A DNA stretch of 20,401 nucleotides from Cryomorphaceae bacterium (GTDB lineage Bacteria; Bacteroidota; Bacteroidia; Flavobacteriales_G; Salibacteraceae), in the NCBI GenBank assembly GCA_003564735.1, contig PXEK01000179.1, positions 1 to 20,401 on the forward strand. Reading direction: 5' to 3'. This document shows positions 13,863 through 20,401 of this stretch, one piece after another (within the stretch, counting starts at the first letter, position 1; every line of letters starts with the position of its first letter). Position numbers and translations under genes: made by a program. The notes beneath the pieces were generated by a model that saw only the letters and a list, made by a program, of their open reading frames with translations, searched no databases and was not told where the DNA came from.

Positions 13863-13870
13863 TATATTTG
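13863..13870 (+). promoter_or_regulatory. Bacteroidota -7 box for hemC
   Basis: TATATTTG matches TAnnTTTG exactly, and TTTCG at 13842-13846 is a degenerate -33 candidate about 17 bases upstream. Transcription would begin near 13876, giving a leader of about 68 bases. hemC can therefore probably be transcribed separately from hemA. Confidence 0.55.
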
Positions 13871-13943
13871 AAATTAAAATGTGCGTCGAAGTAAGTTCGA
13901 AATATATAAACCCACTGTTACCCGACTTAAGAATAAAAACCCT

Positions 13944-14846
13944 ATGAAAAAAATCATTATTGGCTCAAGAGGTTCTGATTTAGCTCTTTGGCAAGCCCAC
14001 TTTACACAAAACGCTCTTACTGCCGCAGGCGCAAAAACCGAAATAAAAATCATTAAAACGCAAGGGGACAAAATCCAAAACCTGAGTTTTGATAAAATGG
14101 AGGGAAAAGGATTTTTCACGAAGGAAATAGAAGCGGCTTTACATGAAGGCAGTATTGACATTGCGGTCCATTCTCACAAAGACTTAGAAACAACGAACCC
14201 TGAAGGTTTAACCGTAGCGGCCGTTTCACACCGTGAAGACCCCGCTGACCTATTGGTGATTAGAAAAAACTGTGTGGATAAAAAACAAGTTTTCCGGCTT
14301 AAGGACAAACCGGTTGTGGGCACATCCTCAGCAAGGCGAAAAGCCCAATTTTTACACTTTAGGCCCGATACAAAAATTGATGACATTAGAGGCAATGTAC
14401 CCACCCGTTTGCAAAAATTACGTGACGGTAAGTTTGACGCTATATTGTTGGCCGCCGCAGGGGTAAAAAGACTCGGTATTGACATGAGCGAATTTGAAGT
14501 GCATAAAATGCATGTTAAAACTTTTGTGCCCGCTCCCGCTCAAGGTGTGCTGGGAATTCAAATACGCAAAGACGATGATAAGCTGTATCGCCTGGTAAAC
14601 TCAGTCATGAACCGGGTGGAAGTAGCCCGCTGCATCAAAATAGAACGCGAAGTGTTACGCCGCTTTCAAGGGGGCTGCCAAATGCCGCTGGGTGTGTATT
14701 GTGAAAAAGAATTTACAGGCAACTTCGCCATTTACGCAGCCTACGCCAAAACTTGGAATTCCCGGGTTCATTTTACAAAAGTAGCTACACCCGTTGAAGA
14801 ATTTGCCGTTGATATGGTGATGAAGTCTCTGCTGAGGGAGGGATAA
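13944..14846 (+). CDS. hemC: Hydroxymethylbilane synthase (porphobilinogen deaminase)
   Basis: HemC joins four porphobilinogen molecules into hydroxymethylbilane. I use the ATG at 13944, giving MKKIIIGSRGSDLALWQAHF, the family's usual opening; an in-frame GTG 63 bases upstream only adds leader sequence just after the promoter. The protein is 300 residues, close to the family norm of about 310. The catalytic aspartate lies in HSHKDLE (D80). The substrate-binding arginines lie in GTSSARRKAQ and DDIRGNVPTRLQKL. FVPAPAQGVLGIQ is conserved, and the dipyrromethane cofactor cysteine is in FQGGCQMPLG (C245). All key residues are present. hemD follows after 72 bp with no promoter box that I can see, so the two are probably co-transcribed. 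Confidence 0.97.
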   Translation: MKKIIIGSRGSDLALWQAHFTQNALTAAGAKTEIKIIKTQGDKIQNLSFDKMEGKGFFTKEIEAALHEGSIDIAVHSHKDLETTNPEGLTVAAVSHREDPADLLVIRKNCVDKKQVFRLKDKPVVGTSSARRKAQFLHFRPDTKIDDIRGNVPTRLQKLRDGKFDAILLAAAGVKRLGIDMSEFEVHKMHVKTFVPAPAQGVLGIQIRKDDDKLYRLVNSVMNRVEVARCIKIEREVLRRFQGGCQMPLGVYCEKEFTGNFAIYAAYAKTWNSRVHFTKVATPVEEFAVDMVMKSLLREG

Positions 14847-14918
14847 CCGCAGGTAGTGATTACCCTTGCTAAATGCCGCGTCATGTCATTCCCTTTCGGG
14901 TTTTAAATTTTATTTATC

Positions 14919-15575
14919 ATGAAGCCTCTTGTACTCTTCACAGCTGAATCGCATAAAAAAAGTGTTTTTGAAAAACTCTTGAGTGATGTAACCTGTGAGG
15001 TTATGTGTGTTTCTTTTATCAGAACCCAAAAAGCTCAAGTTAAAAAAGTTCCTAGTGGAGACTGGGTGTTTTTTTCTTCTCCGCGCTCCGTACGGTATTA
15101 TTTCGAAATGGCAACTCCGGAACCGAATCAAAAATTTGCCGCTGTTTCAAAAAGTACGGCAAAAGAGCTTTCTAACTACGTGCTATGTTCGTTTGAGGGA
15201 AAGCCGGATACGAAAGATTCTGTTCAAGCTTTTAAAGAATTATTGAACCCGGGAGAAACGGTCGTTATTCCTCATTCCGATATTAGCGTAAAACGACTTC
15301 AGCAGGTGTTGCCTAAAACAGTTTACAAAGAGTTTATTCTTTATCATACTCTACCCGCGTTGCATAAACTTAACCGAACCCCACATGTGGTTGTATTTAC
15401 CTCCCCGGGAAACGTTTCAGGTTACATTCAATCAGGTAATCCACAGCCCAAAAAATGCGTGGCCATAGGAGAAACCACAGCAAAAGAATTGAAAAAAAAC
15501 AGAATGGAGTTTGTTACTTCTCCAGGGTACACTCCTCTTGATTTATCTCGAGCAGTGCGCTCTTTACTCCAATAG
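14919..15575 (+). CDS. hemD: Uroporphyrinogen-III synthase
   Basis: HemD cyclises hydroxymethylbilane with inversion of ring D to give uroporphyrinogen III. The family has little sequence conservation; here the 218-residue length, the two-lobed pattern and the position after hemC support the call. Family-like segments are WVFFSSPRSVRYYF (about 48-61) and VVVFTSPGNVSGYIQ (about 158-172), which occupy equivalent places in the fold, and CVAIGETTAKELKK (about 181-194), the conserved TA-containing helix. The ATG at 14919 directly precedes KPLVLFTAES, a typical first strand. hemE does not follow; the next gene is an exported protease with its own promoter, so the heme operon ends here. Function is well supported by context, less so by individual residues. 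Confidence 0.92.
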   Translation: MKPLVLFTAESHKKSVFEKLLSDVTCEVMCVSFIRTQKAQVKKVPSGDWVFFSSPRSVRYYFEMATPEPNQKFAAVSKSTAKELSNYVLCSFEGKPDTKDSVQAFKELLNPGETVVIPHSDISVKRLQQVLPKTVYKEFILYHTLPALHKLNRTPHVVVFTSPGNVSGYIQSGNPQPKKCVAIGETTAKELKKNRMEFVTSPGYTPLDLSRAVRSLLQ

Positions 15576-15646
15576 GGCATTCGCTTCAATTTAGGTTAAG
15601 CAAATTATTTTTGGTTTTTTGATGTAACCGGTTGATTCAAAACTTG

Positions 15647-15654
15647 TAATTTTG
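15647..15654 (+). promoter_or_regulatory. Bacteroidota -7 box for the S8 protease gene
   Basis: TAATTTTG matches TAnnTTTG exactly and ends 22 bases before the ATG at 15677. No well-spaced -33 element is evident. It separates the protease from the heme genes transcriptionally. Confidence 0.55.
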
Positions 15655-15676
15655 ACTCTTTTAATATTCATAGCAT

Positions 15677-18600
15677 ATGAAAAAAAGTATTACCACCATT
15701 CTTTTCAGCCTCTCTTGCGTGGTCGGTTTGGCACAAACCGAAGAAGCATACAATAAAGTACTGAACAACATCAATGTTCAAGAACTTCAGGAAATTCGAC
15801 AAAAAACTGCCGGAAAGCATGAATCTGATAAAATTAGAATTAACCAAATTGCGCGTGACCAAGGTTCATCAGTCGTTTTTAACATTGACGAAGATGGCGT
15901 TGTTACGCGTTTAACCGGCTTTGACGAAAACGGATTTCCTGTTTTTTTTCAAACCGACAATGTCGATGCCGCCACTTCAACCAATACAACGCCAATCAAA
16001 CAAGGTGGCACAAGCGGTTACAATCTTTCGGGTTTGGGAATACTAGTGGGAGAGTGGGACGGTGGCCCGGTTCGTGAAACACACCAAGATTTTGGTAGTC
16101 GAGTTACCCTCCAAGATACGGGAAGCTCTAGCAGTCACGCCACACATGTTGCCGGCACTATTATGGGTGCAGGTGTAGATCCCTTAGCTGAAGGGATGGC
16201 AAATCAAGCCGACTTACACTCTTGGGACTTTTTTGGAGACACTCCCGATATGGCAACATTTGCCTCAGGAGGTAATATTCTCTCTAACCATTCTTACGGA
16301 ACAATTGCCGGTTGGAGATTTAGAAGCCAAGACACTATGTGGTATTGGTACGGTGACACCACCATAGACCCCAACTTGGATAGAAATTACGGTCGATACA
16401 ACCCCACAGCCGAAGACTGGGACAATATAGTTTATTCCAATCCCTTTTACACCATTGTTAAAAGTGCGGGTAATGACCGAAATACTCAAGGGCCCACATC
16501 CGGATCAGGAGAACATCGTGTGTGGGACTCCGGTGCCAACGCTTGGGTTCCCTCTTTTACAAGTCGTCCTGCCAACTGTCCTACCGGTTACAATTGCATA
16601 TCTACCAGCGGAAACGCCAAAAATATTATCACCGTAGGAGCCGTAAATGACGTGCTCAACTACACCGGCCCGACTTCGGTTAATATGTCATTCTTCAGCG
16701 GGTGGGGGCCCACCGATGATGGCCGAATCAAGCCCGACATCGTGGGAAACGGCGTGAGCTTATACTCCGCAGATAACGGAAGCGACTCAGATTACGGAAC
16801 TAAATCAGGAACTTCTATGTCCGGCCCCAACATCACGGGTAATATTGCTTTATTACAAGAGTTAAGCAATAACATCAACAACTCATTCTTAAAGGCTTCG
16901 ACCATAAAAGCGTTAATTATTGAAACCGCTTTTCCCGCGGGAAACGGCATTGAACCCGATTATGAGTTTGGTTGGGGTCTTATGAATTCCACGGCTGCGG
17001 CCGATGTTATTTCGGGAAGCACGGCAGATACCATTATTGAAGGGGTGCTTAACACCGGAAATACCGCTTCATATCAAATTTATTCTGACGGTACCACCCC
17101 GCTGAGCTTTACCATTGCTTGGACAGATCCTGCCGGAACACCGGCTCCTTTTCCCGCATTTAATGATACAACCCCGATATTGGTTAATGATTTGGATTTA
17201 ACTGTTACGGGACCCGGGAATAACATGTTTTTACCTTACATTTTAGACCCCGCCAACCCGAGCGCACCGGCAACAACCGGCAACAATAGGCGTGACAACG
17301 TTGAAAAAGTGTATATCGCGGCTCCCCCATCGGGTTGGTACACCGTTGAGGTTTCACATAAAGGTTCTTTGGTAGGAGGCAGTCAAGAGTTTTCTATAGT
17401 GTCAACGGGGAAATCTGTTCCTTCACCTACCTCAGCGTCTAACCTCAACGCGCAATTCATGATGAGTGACTCGGGCGGCTGTGAAGGCATCAGCATAAAC
17501 TTTGCTGACGTAACTTCGGGTGAAGTTGTAAATCGTTCTTGGACGTTTCAAGGCGGAACTCCGGCAACGTCAACAGACTCAACATTAAGCGTGACCTTTA
17601 ATCAGCCCGGGAGTTTTGACATTACTTTGGTAATTGAAGATACAGCCGGTTTGCTCGATACCACAACGGTAGCGGGTGCCGTAACTATTGACTCTGTAAC
17701 CGTTATCGATTTATCTTCAAACCCCGATACCGTATGTCTAAACTCCGGCTCTGTTTCCTTGTCGGCTCAACCGGGCGGGGGCAGTTGGTCCGGAACAGCC
17801 GTAACCGGCTCAACCTTTAATCCCGATTCTGCCGGAACGGGAACCCATGACTTGATTTACCTATTTCAAAACGGCACCTGCTTCACCGAGGATACCATTT
17901 CCATTGAAGTAAACGTAACTCCTGTTGTAAGTCATCCTTCAGACACGGTGTGTGAAACCGCGTCGGCTTTTGCGCCGCAAGGTGCTTCTATTCCCGGGGG
18001 CACGTACTCGGGATCGGGTATTTTCAACAATATGTTTTATGCAGATTCTGCACAATTCACAAGCAACAACATCACGTACACGGTGACCGACTCCATTTCG
18101 GGCTGCACAGCTTCTGACCTATTTCAAATTTGGGTAGATACCGTACCTGTTGTGGTATTTCCCGATACCTCTTTTTGTGAAAACGAACCCTCAACCAACA
18201 TCAACTGGGTAAATCCCTCAGGGGGAACCTTTTCGGGTGTGGGTATGGACGGCCCCACCGACTTTATTCCCGGTCTGGCCGGCGTTGGTGTGAGTCAAAT
18301 CACTTACGACTACACACGCTGGGCGTGTAACGTAACTGATACCGCCAACTTTGAAGTGCTTGCCGCGCCTCAGGTTACATTTAGTTTGCCCGACCCCTTT
18401 TTCTGCGAGACAGATTCTGCATTTACGTTGAGCGGTGCTACACCTGCCGGTGGTACGTACTCAGGCCCCGGTGTAGCTTCAGGTACTTTTGACCCCGCTA
18501 TAGCCGGCTTGGGCAACCACCCACTCATGTACACTTTTACTGATACGGTAGGGTGTTCTGACAGTAATGTTGTCATCGTTCACGTGGACAGCTGTATAGC

Positions 18601-20401
18601 TCCTCCGCCCGTAGCTTCAAGTGATACCATGATATGCATGGGTGATGAAATTACCTTTTTCAACTTAGATTCGAATGCGGCTATTCAATCCTTCGCATGG
18701 GCATTTCAATCCGGTTCACCGGCTACGTCAACAGACTCTGCACCGACGGTTCGATATGATACAGTCGGTAATTTTGATGTTATGCTGTACCTGACAGATA
18801 CAACGGGAAGTGTTGACACTTTTGTACTGAGTAACTTCATTCGGGTAGACAGTATCCCTGAGCCTCAAGTATCGTTTTTCAATACCACTTGTATTGATTT
18901 GGGTACAACACCTGTTACCCTATCGCCGGCAGGAGGCGTTTTAACGGGTTCGGCAGGTATATCGGGCACCAACTTTACGGCTGCCAACGCGGGACTAGGA
19001 ACGCAAGAATTCATTTACACCATAGCCAACGGGGGTTGCGTTAGAAGTGACACCCACATTACCAACGTTGTAGATACTCCGTCGGTATCACACCCTGATT
19101 TAGGGGTCATTTGTGACGGGAGTACGCCATTCGCTCCCGGCTTGGGTACTCCGCTAGGGGGAACCTACTCAGGCGCGGGGATGTTTAACAATATATTTTA
19201 CCCTGATTCTGCAGGCCTCGGCATCCATCAAATTGAGTACTTCTTTGTGGACGCAAACAACTGCAACAATGCCGATTCATTTACGGTTGAAGTTGTACCC
19301 GGGCCTGCCGCAGGCGTGAGTAACGTGTTGGGGATTTGCGATAATGAAGCACCGTTTACCCTAACCTCGGGTAATCCTGCCGGTGGGATCTACATTGGGG
19401 TCGGCATTGACTCCGCAACAGGAACCTTTGACCCTGCAGTTGCCGGATCGGGATTAATCAACTACCGCTATGAATTCAATACGGGTACATGCTCATCGGT
19501 TGATACAGCATTCATCGAGGTAAACGCGTCGCCGGATGTAAATCTTGCGCGGCAAGCTTTTGTATGTATTGGCGCAGACACCGTCAAACTATCGGGAGGA
19601 ACCCCCGAAGGCGGAGTGTTCTCGGGCACCAATGTATTTAACGGCAATTTTGTAACCCCTACCGCACCGGACAGCTTTGTTATTAACTACGAATATACCG
19701 ATACCCTTACCGGATGTAGCAACACAGATACGGCCATACTCGAAGTGGTAAACACGGTAAATGTAAGTATGCGAGATTCTGCCGGTATTTGCTCGTCATC
19801 TGAAAGTTTTGATCTGTTCTTAGGTGAGCCCTTTGGCGGGTTGTACTCAGGTCCGGGCATTGTGAACTTTGGAAGAAAATTCAAGCCTGAAAACGTGGGT
19901 GCGGGTTCTTTCGACATCATTTACAACTACGATACAAACGGCTGTTCAGGAACCGATACGGCCACCTTAACCGTAATTCAAGGTCCGCAAATTGACTTTA
20001 ATCCGCTTACCGAGTTGTGTGTTACTGACGACACACTCCTTCTCACTGCCACTCCCGAAGGAGGCACATTTACCGGTGATTTTGTGGTGGGCGATGCATT
20101 TTTACCTTCATCGGCAGGCGTGGGAAGTTATGACGTCACGTATGAGGTTACAGATACCGCCACCGGTTGTTTCGCCGCGCGCACCGTTACGATTGAGGTG
20201 ACCGACGGCGCTGCGGAAATTTCTGTACCCGATACCGTTTTTTGCGAAAAAGATGACCCCGTGACCTTAATGGGAAGCCCTGTACCCGGAAACTTTGCCG
20301 GGCCGGGAATCTTTGGCATTACATTCGATCCCGACGCGGCCAATGCAGGCCTGCACCGAATTGAATACCGAACATTATCGGGGTGTATTGACACTGCTCA
20401 A
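15677..20401 (+). CDS. Large secreted S8 (subtilisin-like) protease with PKD domains and Cys-anchored repeats (3' end outside the window)
   Basis: The frame is open for 1575 codons to the window edge. A signal peptide (MKKSITTILFSLSCVVGLA) leads. The S8 domain has the full catalytic set: D128 in GEWDGG, H154 in SSSHATHVAGT, oxyanion N266 in KSAGND and S380 in SGTSMSGPN. A beta-sandwich (about 452-578; LVNDLDLTVTGPGN, GWYTVEVSHKGS) resembles the domain that often follows S8 catalytic domains in Bacteroidota. Then come a PKD-like domain (about 590-673), four ~75-residue repeats, a second PKD-like domain (about 976-1055) and at least seven more repeats. One oddity is SHATH where most members have SHGTH. 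The missing end probably carries a T9SS or gliding-associated C-terminal domain; that is inference. The protein is likely secreted or surface-bound. Protease identity is firm; substrate is unknown. Confidence 0.95.
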   Translation, partial: MKKSITTILFSLSCVVGLAQTEEAYNKVLNNINVQELQEIRQKTAGKHESDKIRINQIARDQGSSVVFNIDEDGVVTRLTGFDENGFPVFFQTDNVDAATSTNTTPIKQGGTSGYNLSGLGILVGEWDGGPVRETHQDFGSRVTLQDTGSSSSHATHVAGTIMGAGVDPLAEGMANQADLHSWDFFGDTPDMATFASGGNILSNHSYGTIAGWRFRSQDTMWYWYGDTTIDPNLDRNYGRYNPTAEDWDNIVYSNPFYTIVKSAGNDRNTQGPTSGSGEHRVWDSGANAWVPSFTSRPANCPTGYNCISTSGNAKNIITVGAVNDVLNYTGPTSVNMSFFSGWGPTDDGRIKPDIVGNGVSLYSADNGSDSDYGTKSGTSMSGPNITGNIALLQELSNNINNSFLKASTIKALIIETAFPAGNGIEPDYEFGWGLMNSTAAADVISGSTADTIIEGVLNTGNTASYQIYSDGTTPLSFTIAWTDPAGTPAPFPAFNDTTPILVNDLDLTVTGPGNNMFLPYILDPANPSAPATTGNNRRDNVEKVYIAAPPSGWYTVEVSHKGSLVGGSQEFSIVSTGKSVPSPTSASNLNAQFMMSDSGGCEGISINFADVTSGEVVNRSWTFQGGTPATSTDSTLSVTFNQPGSFDITLVIEDTAGLLDTTTVAGAVTIDSVTVIDLSSNPDTVCLNSGSVSLSAQPGGGSWSGTAVTGSTFNPDSAGTGTHDLIYLFQNGTCFTEDTISIEVNVTPVVSHPSDTVCETASAFAPQGASIPGGTYSGSGIFNNMFYADSAQFTSNNITYTVTDSISGCTASDLFQIWVDTVPVVVFPDTSFCENEPSTNINWVNPSGGTFSGVGMDGPTDFIPGLAGVGVSQITYDYTRWACNVTDTANFEVLAAPQVTFSLPDPFFCETDSAFTLSGATPAGGTYSGPGVASGTFDPAIAGLGNHPLMYTFTDTVGCSDSNVVIVHVDSCIAPPPVASSDTMICMGDEITFFNLDSNAAIQSFAWAFQSGSPATSTDSAPTVRYDTVGNFDVMLYLTDTTGSVDTFVLSNFIRVDSIPEPQVSFFNTTCIDLGTTPVTLSPAGGVLTGSAGISGTNFTAANAGLGTQEFIYTIANGGCVRSDTHITNVVDTPSVSHPDLGVICDGSTPFAPGLGTPLGGTYSGAGMFNNIFYPDSAGLGIHQIEYFFVDANNCNNADSFTVEVVPGPAAGVSNVLGICDNEAPFTLTSGNPAGGIYIGVGIDSATGTFDPAVAGSGLINYRYEFNTGTCSSVDTAFIEVNASPDVNLARQAFVCIGADTVKLSGGTPEGGVFSGTNVFNGNFVTPTAPDSFVINYEYTDTLTGCSNTDTAILEVVNTVNVSMRDSAGICSSSESFDLFLGEPFGGLYSGPGIVNFGRKFKPENVGAGSFDIIYNYDTNGCSGTDTATLTVIQGPQIDFNPLTELCVTDDTLLLTATPEGGTFTGDFVVGDAFLPSSAGVGSYDVTYEVTDTATGCFAARTVTIEVTDGAAEISVPDTVFCEKDDPVTLMGSPVPGNFAGPGIFGITFDPDAANAGLHRIEYRTLSGCIDTAQ
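17444..17695 (+). other. PKD-like domain 1 of the S8 protease (coding)
   Basis: Residues about 590-673 read as a PKD-type beta-sandwich: WTFQGGTPATSTDSTLSV, then the typical QPGSFDITLVIEDTAG. The core of this domain closely resembles the second copy at 18602-18841, which suggests internal duplication. PKD domains usually act as spacers or carbohydrate- or protein-binding modules in exported enzymes. Confidence 0.75.
17696..20401 (+). repeat. Array of ~75-residue (~225-bp) Cys-anchored repeats in the S8 protease
   Basis: Each unit reads roughly D-x-x-x-C ... G-G-T-Y-S-G-x-G ... F-x-P-x-x-A-G-x-G ... I-x-Y-x-x-x-D ... G-C-x-x-x-D-T ... E-V. The unit-opening cysteines fall at residues 687, 759, 834, 910, then, after an inserted PKD domain, 1072, 1146, 1221, 1297, 1372, 1448 and 1523. 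Spacings are 72-76 residues, except across the insertion. Most units also have a second Cys late in the unit (for example GC at about 809-810 and 959-960), so a disulfide per unit is possible. Eleven unit starts are visible and the last unit is cut by the window edge. Confidence 0.85.
18602..18841 (+). other. PKD-like domain 2, inserted in the repeat array (coding)
   Basis: Residues about 976-1055 interrupt the repeat array with a second PKD-like domain: WAFQSGSPATSTDSAPTV and VGNFDVMLYLTDTTG. The core WxFQxGxPATSTDS is shared with the first copy. This explains the doubled 162-residue spacing between the cysteines at 910 and 1072. Confidence 0.75.

Noticed and set aside
14919..15131. Frames overlapping the start of hemD in other phases (minus strand 14910-15131, plus strand 14995-15246)
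   Set aside because: They overlap a supported heme gene and show no family features.
17696..20401. Periodic ~225-bp repeats considered as a CRISPR or tandem DNA satellite
   Set aside because: The periodicity lies in the protein sequence within one open frame, the DNA copies are diverged, and there are no short identical repeats with spacers.

Overview
The window looks like a chromosomal segment of a Bacteroidota bacterium, most likely Flavobacteriia. Four things point there: exported proteins with type IX secretion (T9SS) C-terminal sorting domains; -7 promoter boxes of the Bacteroidota form TAnnTTTG at most gene starts; almost no Shine-Dalgarno sequences before genes; and a FadN-type fused beta-oxidation enzyme. 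No phage, insertion sequence, CRISPR array or plasmid function is visible.

Layout. Positions 1-253 (minus) carry the 5' part of a small MNT-type nucleotidyltransferase. A 125-bp spacer with an inverted GGATT-rich repeat separates it from a 793-residue 3-hydroxyacyl-CoA dehydrogenase/enoyl-CoA hydratase (379-2760, minus). A 466-bp gene-free stretch then holds a divergent promoter pair, an 18-bp-arm hairpin and a 26-bp perfect palindrome. It leads to a DUF4143-type AAA ATPase (3227-4384, plus) and a cation diffusion facilitator (4560-5537, plus). Two tandem paralogous T9SS-exported surface proteins follow on the minus strand (5557-7833 and 7897-10263), then a bidirectional terminator, a divergent DASH-like photolyase/cryptochrome (10672-12072, minus) and tRNA-His(GTG) with its own promoter and terminator (minus). 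From 12532 on everything is on the plus strand: hemA, hemC and hemD, then a very large secreted subtilisin-like protease that runs off the right edge.

How the genes work together. hemA, hemC and hemD cover three steps from glutamyl-tRNA to uroporphyrinogen III; hemB and hemE are not in the window. hemC also has its own promoter. The protease and the two paralogous surface proteins are probably exported by the type IX system, although the protease's sorting domain lies outside the window. The remaining genes (fatty-acid oxidation, metal efflux, photolyase, ATPase, nucleotidyltransferase) look like single-gene units, most with a recognisable promoter.

I do not see a convincing undescribed multi-gene system. 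The points most worth a second look are the Cys-anchored ~75-residue repeat array of the protease interrupted by a second PKD domain, the two palindromes upstream of the ATPase, the tandem surface paralogues whose ends match but whose middles diverge, the non-canonical metal site and Cys-rich tail of the transporter, the 13-base anti-16S match at the hemA stop, and the tandem U:U mismatch in the tRNA-His acceptor stem.
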